A stretch of 64,000 nt of DNA, from positions 62,001 to 126,000 of the forward strand of contig NZ_SCMK01000013.1 of the NCBI RefSeq assembly GCF_005503355.1, written 5' to 3'. This document shows, one piece after another, positions 35,586 to 44,127 of the stretch (positions are counted from its first letter, which is position 1; every line of letters starts with the position of its first letter). This DNA comes from Sphingomonas sp. 1F27F7B. Lineage in GTDB: Bacteria > Pseudomonadota > Alphaproteobacteria > Sphingomonadales > Sphingomonadaceae. Position numbers and translations under genes: made by a program. The notes under the pieces are model-generated. The model did no database searches, had not been told where the DNA came from, and saw only the letters and a list, made by a program, of their open reading frames with translations.

Positions 35586-36206
35586 CTAGACGGGCGGCTC
35601 GCCGATACAGGCATTGTTGTTGCCGGTGGCGGTCACGGTGACGATGCCGGTGGCCGTAGCACCCAGGCTGTTCGCGATCGTGTAGGTGAAGCTCGCGGTG
35701 CCGGTATATGCTGCGCTGAACATCACCGACGTGCTGCTGACGATCGACGCATAGATCGATCCCGAAGACGGATTGATCGACACCAACGTCAAGGGAACAT
35801 TGCCGTTCGGGTCATAGTCATTCGCCAGCAGGTTCACCGTCTTCGTCGTCGAACAGACGAACGAAGTCGAATCGTTCACCGCGACCGGCGGCGTCGGCGT
35901 TGGCGTGGGTGTTGGCGTCGGAGTGGGCGTGGGAGTCGGTGTCGGCGTGGGTGTCGGGGTCGGCGTGGGTGTCGGCGTGACGCAGGCGGGAGGCGCGGTC
36001 GTACCGGTGAAATATTGCACCCGGTTGCCCGCCGGATCGAAGCACGTCGCCATCGTGACCGCGCTGTTCGGACCGCCGCTGATCGACGACCGCACCAGCC
36101 GCCCGAGTTGATCATATTGATAGCTGGTCGTCTCCTGCGCCTGTGCCGGCAACGACGCGAGACCTATCGCCAGCGTGTTCGTGCACGCCAACAAGCGAAG
36201 ACGCAT
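35586..36206 (-). CDS. secreted YD-repeat protein with (PT)n linker and Ig-like domain
   Basis: A 206-residue protein. Signal peptide residues 1-23 (SLPAQAQ), one YD repeat (YQYDQLGRLVRSSISGG), a CFDPAGNRVQYF repeat, then about 15 Thr-Pro units (about residues 77-107) and a C-terminal cadherin/VCBS-like domain with PVAVNDSTSF and NDYDPNGN, typical of Ig-like repeats in adhesins. It has only two cysteines in the latter part. AGGGAGGGG lies before the ATG. First gene of the RHS operon; it may display or anchor the RHS assembly, which is inference. Confidence 0.75.
   Translation of the reverse strand: MRLRLLACTNTLAIGLASLPAQAQETTSYQYDQLGRLVRSSISGGPNSAVTMATCFDPAGNRVQYFTGTTAPPACVTPTPTPTPTPTPTPTPTPTPTPTPTPTPTPPVAVNDSTSFVCSTTKTVNLLANDYDPNGNVPLTLVSINPSSGSIYASIVSSTSVMFSAAYTGTASFTYTIANSLGATATGIVTVTATGNNNACIGEPPV
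35889..35978 (-). repeat. hexanucleotide tandem repeat coding Thr-Pro
   Basis: About 15 copies of a degenerate 6-base unit (GGNGTN on the plus strand) coding alternating Thr and Pro. Copies differ at third positions. Such repeats change copy number by slippage in whole codons, so the linker length is likely variable between strains. Confidence 0.8.
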
Positions 36207-36404
36207 AGCCCCTCCCTCTGGGGGCTATCGAAGTTGCGCCCCTCTATCTCGATCAGATCGGGAAATGCCCCGAATTCTGTCAATGGGACGCAGGCTATTT
36301 CCCGCGATCCGATCGGTCCACCGACCGAATAGACCGAAATGGGGCAATTCCTGATGGCCGCTTCGCAGTGGCCGATATGGGCGCCAGAGGACAGCAGGCC
36401 GCCC

Positions 36405-37442
36405 CTAGAACGCCAGCTTGCGCGCGAAGAAGGGCAGCATCTCGGCGTAGATGCGCCCGTCCTCGCCCCAGTGGCGATCGCCCCAGCCGCCGCGATATTC
36501 CTCGGCCTCATAGGGCACGCCGAACGCGTCGAGCGTGCGAGTGAAGGCCTGAAGCGAGACGATATGGTCCGGGTTGGCATCCCCCCGGGCCCAGTCGAAC
36601 ATGAAGCCGCGCAGGCGCTTCAGATTGTCGGCATGCGCCGGCAGCTGGCGATCGAGGAAGAAGCTGGCGTTGAGCCGCTCGGTCAGCACCGGATCCACCG
36701 CCAGCCTGCCATCCGCCAGCCGCGCCGGCGGATCGAAGAACAGGGGCGCCCGCGCCGCATCCGGCAGATGCGCCTGGAAGATCGATGTGAAGATCAACGA
36801 GAAGCCGTCGCCGCGCAGGTCCTCGATCCCCCTGGCATCCTGGAGAAGCCGCCAGTCGGGCCGCGAGAACATGGGCTGCAACCCCGGCCCCATGCCGATC
36901 GGGTGCAGCGCATAGACCGCGCCGAAGACCTCCGGGTGGCGCATGGCCAGGCGGATTGCGCCATGCCCGCCCATCCGATCGCCCGCGATCCCACGCGAAT
37001 CCCGCGAGGCCAGGGTGCGATAGCGCGCATCCACCCAGGCGACGAGCTCACGGGAGAGGAAATCCTCCCAATTCCCGGTCACGGGCGAGTTGACGTACCA
37101 GGAGCCTCCCGCCGGCGTGGTGCAGTCGACCGTCACGACGATCACGCCGCCGATCACGCCGCGCGCGACTGCCCGGTCGAGCAGCGCCTGCGCTCCGTTG
37201 TTCGCCCAGGGGGCTCGGTCGTCCTCGAAGAAATTGGTGAGGTAATAGATCACCGGGAAGCGCTTCGCACGGTTGGCGGCATAGCCATCGGGCAGATAGA
37301 CGGTGATGCCCCGCGCGCTCGGCAGCCCGGCGGCGTTGCCGCGCAGGCTGGCGGCGTCGATCCGGCCATGGTCGAGCGTGCTCGCGGCGGCGGGCATGGC
37401 GATCAGGGCGAACAGGCAGGCGAACCAGGCGAGAAACGGCAT
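36405..37442 (-). CDS. secreted alpha/beta-hydrolase esterase-D-like protein lacking the nucleophile serine
   Basis: A 345-residue protein with a signal peptide (to about residue 21, AMPAAAS). The fold is of the putative esterase (EstD/feruloyl esterase) type: ITVYLPDGYAANRAKRFPVIYYL, the elbow region ASRDSRGIAGDRMGGHGA, and HPEVFGAVYALHP. The usual GxSxGG elbow reads GDRMGG, so an Arg replaces the catalytic Ser. An acid-His pair (WGDRHWGED) remains. It may be inactive, binding-only, or use another chemistry. The codon at the site is CGG in the plus-strand reading. Divergent from the MFS gene with 93 bp between starts. Confidence 0.8.
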   Translation of the reverse strand: MPFLAWFACLFALIAMPAAASTLDHGRIDAASLRGNAAGLPSARGITVYLPDGYAANRAKRFPVIYYLTNFFEDDRAPWANNGAQALLDRAVARGVIGGVIVVTVDCTTPAGGSWYVNSPVTGNWEDFLSRELVAWVDARYRTLASRDSRGIAGDRMGGHGAIRLAMRHPEVFGAVYALHPIGMGPGLQPMFSRPDWRLLQDARGIEDLRGDGFSLIFTSIFQAHLPDAARAPLFFDPPARLADGRLAVDPVLTERLNASFFLDRQLPAHADNLKRLRGFMFDWARGDANPDHIVSLQAFTRTLDAFGVPYEAEEYRGGWGDRHWGEDGRIYAEMLPFFARKLAF

Positions 37443-37535
37443 CGGACCCTCCCGTGAACCGCGCCCATGCTATGCGGATGGCGGAGCGGCACAAGCCTGC
37501 TCCACCATGCCGGTGCGATCTGCTACGAATGTGCC

Positions 37536-38912
37536 ATGCAGGCCAGGCACCCCAACCTAACTCTCACCGCCTGCATCCTCGCGTCGAGCCTGGCGTTCAT
37601 CGACGGATCGGTGACCAATGTCGCATTGCCCGCGATCGGGGCGGATCTGCACGCCACGCCCGCCGAGCTGCAATGGACGATCAATGCGTACATGCTGCCG
37701 CTCTCGGCGCTGCTGCTGATCGGCGGCGCGGCCGGCGATCATTTCGGACGGCGCAGGCTGCTGGTGCTGGGAATCGCGCTGTTCACGGCCGCCTCGATCG
37801 CCTGCGCGGTGGCGGCGGACCTCACGCTGCTGCTCGCCGCGCGTGCGGCGCAGGGCATTGGGGCCGCGATCCTGCTGCCCAACAGCCTCGCCACCCTCGG
37901 TCACGCCTTCACCGGCGAGGCGCGCGGCAAGGCCATCGGCACCTGGGCGGGCGTGGGCGCCATCGCAGGCGCGGTCGGCCCGCCGCTCGGCGGCTGGCTG
38001 GTCGATGCGATCGGCTGGCGCGCGATCTTCTACGTCAACGTGCCGGTGGCGCTCGCCGCGATCTTCATCGCGCTGCGCTATGTCGAAGAGAGTGCCGAGG
38101 GCGACCTGCCGCTCGATCTGCCCGGCGCCGTCACCGCCACCCTGGCACTGGGCGCGATCACCTGGGCGCTCACGCTCTGGTCGAGCCACAACGCACTCGA
38201 CGCGACCGTGGCGATCGGGCTCGTCGCCGGGGCGCTCGCCATCGGGCTGTTCCTGTGGGTGGAGCATGCGCGCGGCGACCGGGCGATGATGCCGGTGGCG
38301 ATGTTCGGCTCGCGCGCCTTTGCCGGGCTCACCCTGCTCACCTTCCTGCTCTACGGCGCGCTGGGCGGGGTGCTGCTGCTGCTCCCCTATGTCCTCATCC
38401 AGGCAGGTGGCTATTCCGCGCTGCACGCCGGCTTCGCGCTGCTGCCGATGCCGCTCGGCATGGGGATCGCCAGCCGCGTGATGGGCCGGATCACCGCCCG
38501 GATCGGCCCGCGCTGGCCGCTGACCATCGGCCCGGCGATCGTCGCGATCGGCTTCGTGCTGCTGCTGCGCGTCGATGCGGACGCCCCCTATTGGACTTCG
38601 GTGTTCCCCGGCGCCCTCGCCATCGCGATCGGAATGGCAAGCGTCGCCGCGCCGCTCACCACCGCGGTGCTCGCCTCGGTCGACGAGACGCACACCGGCA
38701 CCGCATCGGGATTCAACAGCGCAATAGCGCGCACCGGCGGGCTGATCGCCACCGCGATAGCCGGGGCAGTGATCGCCGCGGCGGGCGCCGGGCTGGTGAG
38801 CGCCTTCCACATGGGGGCGCTGGCCGGCGCCGCCGCGGCTGCCCTTTCGGGAGCGATCGCGTTCCTCACCCTCGGCCCCGAATCGCCGCCCGCCGGTTCG
38901 TCCGGTCCCTGA
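37536..38912 (+). CDS. MFS drug exporter, DHA2 (EmrB/QacA) family
   Basis: A 458-residue transporter with about 14 hydrophobic segments. The first helix has LAFIDGSVTNVALPAIG (the motif D1 region of 14-TMS exporters), the cytoplasmic loop 2-3 has GDHFGRRRLLVLG (motif A), and segment 5 has VGAIAGAVGPPLGGWL (antiporter motif C). Substrates are probably hydrophobic drugs or solvents exported against protons. No membrane-fusion partner adjoins. The ATG at 37536 matches the family N-terminus (MQARHPNLTL). Convergent with tpiA, four bases apart. Confidence 0.9.
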   Translation: MQARHPNLTLTACILASSLAFIDGSVTNVALPAIGADLHATPAELQWTINAYMLPLSALLLIGGAAGDHFGRRRLLVLGIALFTAASIACAVAADLTLLLAARAAQGIGAAILLPNSLATLGHAFTGEARGKAIGTWAGVGAIAGAVGPPLGGWLVDAIGWRAIFYVNVPVALAAIFIALRYVEESAEGDLPLDLPGAVTATLALGAITWALTLWSSHNALDATVAIGLVAGALAIGLFLWVEHARGDRAMMPVAMFGSRAFAGLTLLTFLLYGALGGVLLLLPYVLIQAGGYSALHAGFALLPMPLGMGIASRVMGRITARIGPRWPLTIGPAIVAIGFVLLLRVDADAPYWTSVFPGALAIAIGMASVAAPLTTAVLASVDETHTGTASGFNSAIARTGGLIATAIAGAVIAAAGAGLVSAFHMGALAGAAAAALSGAIAFLTLGPESPPAGSSGP

Positions 38913-38916
38913 AGCG

Positions 38917-39666
38917 TCAGGAAACCGAGGCCGCGCCCGCGATGATCGGCACGAACTTCTCGGCGGTCAGGCTCGCCCCCCCGACGAGCGCACCGTCGAC
39001 ATTGTCGAGCGCCAGTATCTGCGCGGCATTGGCGCCGGTCACCGATCCGCCATAGAGGATGCGGATGCTGTCGGCCTTGGCCTCGCCGATCATCATGCGC
39101 AGCTTGGCGCGGAGGATCGCGTGCATGGAGGCGATCTCGTCGGGGGTCGGCGTCTTGCCGGTGCCGATCGCCCAACGCGGCTCATAGGCAAGCGTCAGCC
39201 AGCTCGGATCGGCATCGTCGGGCAGCGACTTCTCGATCTGCGACTGGACGATCCGCTCGGCGCGCCCGGCCGCGCGCTCGGCCTCCAGTTCGCCGCAGCA
39301 CAGGATGACCCGAAGGCCGTGCCGATGCGCGGCGGCGGCCTTCATATAGGCATCGTGGCTGGTCTCGTGCTGGTCGCCGCGGCGCTCGCTATGGCCGACG
39401 ATGGTCAGGGTCGCCCCCTCCTCGACCAGCATCGGCGCAGAGATGCAGCCGGTATGCGCGCCCTGATCGGCTTCGTGGAGATCCTGCGCGCCGATCGGCA
39501 GGCTCCCCGCCACCTGCACCGCCGGGTGAATCAGCGTGAACGGCACGCACAGCGCCACGTCCACCGCCGGCGTCGCGGCCGCCGCGGCGGCGATCGCCTC
39601 GATCTGCGGCAGCTGCGCGCGCAGCCCGTGCATTTTCCAGTTCCCGGCCACCAGCTTGCGGCGCAT
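38917..39666 (-). CDS. tpiA: triosephosphate isomerase
   Basis: A 249-residue TIM barrel interconverting dihydroxyacetone phosphate and glyceraldehyde-3-phosphate. Start MRRKLVAGNWKMHG carries Lys in the N-terminal strand; GHSERR gives the electrophile His; the general base Glu is in LAYEPRWAIGTGKTPTP; GGSV and GGASL close the phosphate loop. GGGAGGTG lies before the ATG. Divergent from ppiD (121 bp between starts), which often neighbours tpiA in sphingomonads. Confidence 0.97.
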   Translation of the reverse strand: MRRKLVAGNWKMHGLRAQLPQIEAIAAAAAATPAVDVALCVPFTLIHPAVQVAGSLPIGAQDLHEADQGAHTGCISAPMLVEEGATLTIVGHSERRGDQHETSHDAYMKAAAAHRHGLRVILCCGELEAERAAGRAERIVQSQIEKSLPDDADPSWLTLAYEPRWAIGTGKTPTPDEIASMHAILRAKLRMMIGEAKADSIRILYGGSVTGANAAQILALDNVDGALVGGASLTAEKFVPIIAGAASVS

Positions 39667-39787
39667 CGCCCACCTCCCGTTTATCGTTTCAGTCGCGGAT
39701 AGCAGCCACGCGCGTTCGCACAAGCTTGATGGCGGCGGATGAGCGCCTTAAAGCACCGGGAAACGCGTCTCCAACGATCGGCCCTTC

Positions 39788-41722
39788 ATGCTCAGCTTCT
39801 TCCGCAATTTCACCAAGTCGCGCTACGGCCTGATCGCGGTGTTCCTCTTCCTCGGCCTCATCGCCATCGCCTTTGCCGCGGGCGACATCACCGGCATCCG
39901 CAACGCGGGCAGCGGCGCGACGAGCAGCACGCTGGCCACGGTGGGCAGCGAGAAGATCAAGGACACCGAAGTGAAGGACCGGATCGACCGGTTCATCCGC
40001 GGCATGCAGCGCCAGGGCCAGAGCGTCACGATGGAGCAGTTCCTCGCCCAGGGCGGCCTCGACCTCGTGATCGACGAGATGGTCAACCAGGCCGCGCTGG
40101 TGGAGTTCGCGACGAAATCCGGCATGCAGGTCTCGAAGAAGCTGATCGATACCGAAATCGCCAGCAACCCGACCTTCGCCGGCATCGACGGCAAGTTCAG
40201 CCAGCAGGCCTTCGAGAAGGTGCTCGCCGACAATCGCCTGGCGCCGGCCCTGTTCCGCGAGAGCATGACTCGCGAACGCTTCGGCAACTGGCTGATCAAC
40301 CGCGCGACGATCGGCACCGACATTCCGAACGGCGTCGTCGCACCCTATGCCTCGCTGCTGCTGGAGCGCCGCACCGGTATCGTCGGCATGGTCAACACGC
40401 TCAAGATGGACCCGGGCGCCGACCCCGACGACAAGGCGCTCAACGCCTATTATGTCAGCCACCGGGCCCGCTATCTGGTGCCGCAGCGCCGCGTCGTTCG
40501 CTATGCGACGGTGATGCCCGACCAGATTCGCGCTCAGCAGACCGCGAGCGAAGCCGAGATCGCCGATGCCTACAAGAAGGCCGGCACCCGCTTCGCCGCC
40601 ACCGAGAAGCGCGGCGTGCGCCAGCTCGTCGTGCTCGACCAGGCGACGGCCAACCGGATCGCCGGCGAAGTCAAGGGCGGCAAGACGCTGGCCGCCGCCG
40701 CCCAGGCCGCCGGCCTCGAGCCGAGCAACTTCGAAGGCATCGAGAAGGCGGAGCTCGCCCGCCAGACCACCACCGCGATCGCCGACGCCGCTTTCGCCGC
40801 GGCACAGGGCGGAGTGGTCGGCCCGATCAAGTCGCAGCTGGGCTGGCACATCCTGGTAGTCGAGAAGATCGAGAAGATCGCCGCCAAGTCGCTCGACCAG
40901 GCGCGGGCGGATCTCGCTACCGAGATCACTCAGCGCAAGACCGCACAGGCGCTGGCGGACATCCGCCAGAAGATCGAGGACGGCATCGGCGACGGCAAGA
41001 ACTTCGCCGAGTTGCTGACCGACGCCAAGCTGACCGCGCAGCTCACCCCGGCGCTCGCCGCTGGCGGCATCGATCCGGACAACCCCGCCTACAAGCCCGA
41101 TCCCGCCATGGTCGCGATCATGCGCGGCGGCTTCGCAATGGAGAATCCGGACGACGATACCCAGGTCGCGCAGGTCTCGCCCGAGGGCGGCTTCGCGATC
41201 GTGAAGCTCGACCGGATCGTCCCGGCCGCACCGCGCCAGCTCGCCGGCATCCGCGACAAGGTGAAGGGCGACTATCTGATGGACAAGGCGCTCGAGAAGG
41301 CGCGCGCCGCCGCCACTCAGGTGATCGCGGCGCTCGACAAGGGCGTGCCGATGGAGAAGGCCCTCGCGGACGCGGGCGCCAAGGGCCCGCCGCCCAAGCC
41401 GTTCGACCTCAAGCGCCGGGAAATCGCGCAGAAGGAGAACTTCATCAAGATGGCCTTCAGCATGCAGCCGAAAAAGGCGCGGATGCTCGAGGCGCCCAAT
41501 CGCAGCGGCTTCTACATCGTGCTTGTCGACACGGTCGAACCGCACGACGCTTCGGGCGATGCCATGGCCATGGCCGGCATGCGCAGCGCATTGCAGCAGC
41601 AGATCCCCGCCGAATATGCCCGCGAGTTCGTCCGCGCGATCCGGGGCGACGTGAAGGTCACCCGCAACGAAGCGGCGATCGCCCGCCTGCGCGCGGACCT
41701 GACCCGCCAGGGCGCGCGCTGA
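39788..41722 (+). CDS. peptidyl-prolyl isomerase PpiD-like (SurA_N plus parvulin)
   Basis: A 644-residue inner-membrane-anchored periplasmic foldase. Short cytoplasmic N-terminus, one helix at about residues 12-32, then the SurA_N-like chaperone domain and a parvulin (PPIC) region around residues 260-360 with RQLVVLDQATANRI and SQLGWHILVVEKIE. A second half mostly helical chaperone follows. PpiD acts with SecYEG and SurA on exported proteins. The stop is 4 bases before the trpE start, so the two are cotranscribed. Confidence 0.9.
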   Translation: MLSFFRNFTKSRYGLIAVFLFLGLIAIAFAAGDITGIRNAGSGATSSTLATVGSEKIKDTEVKDRIDRFIRGMQRQGQSVTMEQFLAQGGLDLVIDEMVNQAALVEFATKSGMQVSKKLIDTEIASNPTFAGIDGKFSQQAFEKVLADNRLAPALFRESMTRERFGNWLINRATIGTDIPNGVVAPYASLLLERRTGIVGMVNTLKMDPGADPDDKALNAYYVSHRARYLVPQRRVVRYATVMPDQIRAQQTASEAEIADAYKKAGTRFAATEKRGVRQLVVLDQATANRIAGEVKGGKTLAAAAQAAGLEPSNFEGIEKAELARQTTTAIADAAFAAAQGGVVGPIKSQLGWHILVVEKIEKIAAKSLDQARADLATEITQRKTAQALADIRQKIEDGIGDGKNFAELLTDAKLTAQLTPALAAGGIDPDNPAYKPDPAMVAIMRGGFAMENPDDDTQVAQVSPEGGFAIVKLDRIVPAAPRQLAGIRDKVKGDYLMDKALEKARAAATQVIAALDKGVPMEKALADAGAKGPPPKPFDLKRREIAQKENFIKMAFSMQPKKARMLEAPNRSGFYIVLVDTVEPHDASGDAMAMAGMRSALQQQIPAEYAREFVRAIRGDVKVTRNEAAIARLRADLTRQGAR

Positions 41723-41726
41723 GCCG

Positions 41727-43214
41727 GTGATCGAGGGCATCGAAGCCGCCCGCGCGGCACTGGCCGCCGGGCGGCCGGCGCTGCTCTGGCGGCGCCAGAT
41801 CGCGGACACGGAGACGCCGGTCGCCGCCGCGCTCAAGCTGATCGAGCCGGGCCGGGGCGATTTCCTGCTCGAATCCGTCGAGGGCGGGTCGGTGCGCGGG
41901 CGCCACAGCCTGATCGGCCTCGCCCCCGATCTCGTCTTCCGCGCCACCGGCAACGAAGCGGCGATCAATGCGGAATGGCTGACCGACCGGAACGCCTTCC
42001 GGCCGTGCGCCGAGCCCGCGCTCGACGCGCTGCGGAGCCTCGCCGCGCGCTGCCGCACCGACGTGCCGCCCGAGCTGCCGCGCGCGCTCGCCTGCCTGGT
42101 CGGCTATTTCAGCTACGAGACGGTGGGCCTGGTCGAGAAATTGCCGCGGCCGCCCGAGAACCCGATCTCCGTGCCCGACATGATGTTCGTGCGCCCCACG
42201 GTGGTGCTGGTGTTCGACCGGCTCGCCGATGCGCTGTTCCTCGTGGCTCCCGTCTGGCCGGGCGGCGACGTGGATCTCGCGGCCGAGCGGATCGACGCCG
42301 TGGCGGCGCAGCTTGCCAGCGCCGCGCTGCCGGCCCCGGTCCGCGCCGAGCCCATGGAAGTGCAGCTCACCCCGGTGCTGCGCCCGGGCCGCTATGGCGA
42401 GATGGTCGCCGCGGCAAAGGAATATATCGCGGCGGGGGACATCTTCCAGGTGGTGCTCGCCCAGCGCTTCACCACGCCGTTCGCGCTGCCGCCGTTCGAA
42501 CTCTACCGGGCACTCCGCCGGATCAACCCGTCACCCTTTCTATACCATCTCGACCTGCCGGGCTTCGCGTTGACGGGATCGAGCCCGGAGATCCTCGTCC
42601 GCGTGCGCGACGGCGAAGTGACGATCCGCCCGATCGCCGGCACCCGCCCGCGCGGCAAGACCGCGGCGGAAGACGAAGAGAACCGCGCCAGCCTGCTCGC
42701 CGATCCCAAGGAACGCGCCGAGCATCTGATGCTGCTCGATCTGGGCCGTAACGATGTCGGCCGCGTCGCGGACGCCGGGAGCGTGCGGGTCACCGACAGC
42801 TACACGGTCGAGTTCTACAGCCATGTGATGCACATCGTCTCGAACGTGGTCGGCCGGCTGGCGCCGGGCAAGGACGCGCTCGACGCGCTGTTCGCCGGCT
42901 TCCCGGCGGGCACGGTGAGCGGCGCCCCCAAGGTGCGCGCCTGCGAGATCATCGCCGAGCTGGAGCCCGAAACGCGCGGGCCCTATGCCGGCGGCGTCGG
43001 CTATTTCTCGCCCGACGGCTCGATGGACAGCTGCATCGTGCTCCGGACCGCACTGGTGAAGGATGGGACAATGCACGTCCAGGCCGGCGCCGGCATCGTC
43101 GCCGACAGCGACCCGGCATATGAGCAGCGCGAGTGCGAGGCCAAGGCGGGCGCCCTGTTCGCCGCGGCGCGCGAGGCGGTCAGGCAGGCCGGCGAGGCCG
43201 GCTTCGGGCAGTAA
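41727..43214 (+). CDS. trpE: anthranilate synthase component I
   Basis: A 495-residue chorismate-utilising enzyme making anthranilate with the amidotransferase TrpG. The N-terminal FLLESVEGGSVRGRHSLIG contains the LLES tryptophan-feedback site. The chorismate-binding domain has YFSYETVGL, GSSPEILVRV, IRPIAGTRPRGKT, the catalytic LLDLGRNDVGRV segment and FPAGTVSGAPKVRACEII. The GTG start is 4 bases after the ppiD stop. No leader-peptide attenuator is possible at this spacing; control would come through the ppiD promoter and feedback inhibition. trpG is 1.7 kb away behind two accessory genes. Confidence 0.96.
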   Translation: MIEGIEAARAALAAGRPALLWRRQIADTETPVAAALKLIEPGRGDFLLESVEGGSVRGRHSLIGLAPDLVFRATGNEAAINAEWLTDRNAFRPCAEPALDALRSLAARCRTDVPPELPRALACLVGYFSYETVGLVEKLPRPPENPISVPDMMFVRPTVVLVFDRLADALFLVAPVWPGGDVDLAAERIDAVAAQLASAALPAPVRAEPMEVQLTPVLRPGRYGEMVAAAKEYIAAGDIFQVVLAQRFTTPFALPPFELYRALRRINPSPFLYHLDLPGFALTGSSPEILVRVRDGEVTIRPIAGTRPRGKTAAEDEENRASLLADPKERAEHLMLLDLGRNDVGRVADAGSVRVTDSYTVEFYSHVMHIVSNVVGRLAPGKDALDALFAGFPAGTVSGAPKVRACEIIAELEPETRGPYAGGVGYFSPDGSMDSCIVLRTALVKDGTMHVQAGAGIVADSDPAYEQRECEAKAGALFAAAREAVRQAGEAGFGQ

Positions 43215-43230
43215 CCGGCCCCCTCTCGCC

Positions 43231-43571
43231 TAGGTTGAGGACTCATCTTCCTTCAATCGTCATCCCCGCGCAGGCGGGGATCCAGGGTAGCGCAGGATAG
43301 CGATGCCATGACGCGAGCGCTCCCCGGAGAGCGCAGGGCTTGGCCACGCGCAATCCGCCCTTGGCTCTGGATCCCCGCCTGCGCGGGGATGACGAATGAA
43401 ATCAAGGCCTTGATCGAGGTTCAACCCTAGGTTGAGAAGGCAAACAAGTATTTGCTTTCCTGTCGTCATCCCGGCCTCGAGCCGGGATCCCGCTTGTTCT
43501 TCCACCCGCAAGGCAGCGGGACCCCGGCTCAAGGCCGGGGTGACGACGGAGTGATGTAAGTCCTCGACCCA
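43231..43571. repeat. palindromic repeat array with terminal inverted repeats
   Basis: Two palindromic elements in tandem. Element one: a perfect 28-bp inverted repeat (43258-43285 with 43367-43394) separated by 81 bases. Element two: a 32-bp inverted repeat with 3 mismatches (43462-43493 with 43516-43547) separated by 22 bases. Both contain CGTCATCCC plus a GC stem. Outer 13-bp ends (43231-43243 and 43559-43571) are inverted copies matching at 11 positions, and TAGGTTGAG recurs at 43428-43436 between the elements. It resembles REP/MITE-type intergenic repeats; no transposase is present. It fills the trpE downstream gap and could fold as a terminator. Confidence 0.75.
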
Positions 43572-43593
43572 GGAGAAGAAGGAGAGGCGAAAA

Positions 43594-44013
43594 TCAAGGC
43601 ACCTGCGCGTCCTTGGCCTTCTGGTCGAGCCGCTCCTGATACCATTGGCGGATCATCTGGCGGGTGCAGCCGGTCTGGCCGCCGGTGCCCACCGGCGAGC
43701 AACTGTTCGGCAGCCCGGCGCGATTGACTTCCTCCACCGTCTCCACTCGGTTGGTCCATGCCTGGGACGCCGCGTCGTCCTTGGGCTGGTTCCGGAACCG
43801 CTTGGGAATGCGATAGGGCGATTCGCCGGCATTGGCGCAGACCACGATCTCTTCCTCGCTCTGAGACTTGGGGCATTCCTCCTGCCCGTAGAGCAGGATG
43901 CTGCGCACGCGCTTGGGCGGGCCGCTATCGGCATCCTGGGATTGCTTCTTGCTGTCCTGCGCCATGGCGGGGCCCGCGAGCAACGCGGCGGCGACAAGCA
44001 AACGAACGATCAT
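43594..44013 (-). CDS. secreted hypothetical protein with conserved Cys
   Basis: A 139-residue protein with a signal peptide (to about residue 19, AGPAMAQ). The mature part has four cysteines (EECPKS, VVCANAG, NSCSPVG, TGCTRQ) that may form two disulfides, and the strings YRIPKRFRNQP and QMIRQWYQERL. I do not recognise a family name, but small secreted proteins with IVVCA and YRIPKRFR are common in sphingomonads. AAGGAG precedes the ATG at 44013. Divergent from the next lipoprotein gene. Confidence 0.7.
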   Translation of the reverse strand: MIVRLLVAAALLAGPAMAQDSKKQSQDADSGPPKRVRSILLYGQEECPKSQSEEEIVVCANAGESPYRIPKRFRNQPKDDAASQAWTNRVETVEEVNRAGLPNSCSPVGTGGQTGCTRQMIRQWYQERLDQKAKDAQVP

Positions 44014-44127
44014 GCACACTCCTTCCGGCGTAACAACGCCCCTCGCCGTCCGACGTGCCGCCCCACTGTGGCAAGCCCAAGGCACGCGGCGCCTTGCCTC
44101 CGCGGCTTTTGCCCCTAAGTGGCACGC

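Noticed and set aside
39689..42058. Open frame of about 790 codons on the minus strand across ppiD and the trpE start
   Set aside because: Covers two well-supported genes in antisense and shows no domain; a GC shadow.
43258..43547. CRISPR array
   Set aside because: Only two different palindromes in inverted orientation, no regular spacers and no cas genes.
43231..43571. Complete insertion sequence
   Set aside because: No open frame for a transposase between the ends; at most a non-autonomous element.
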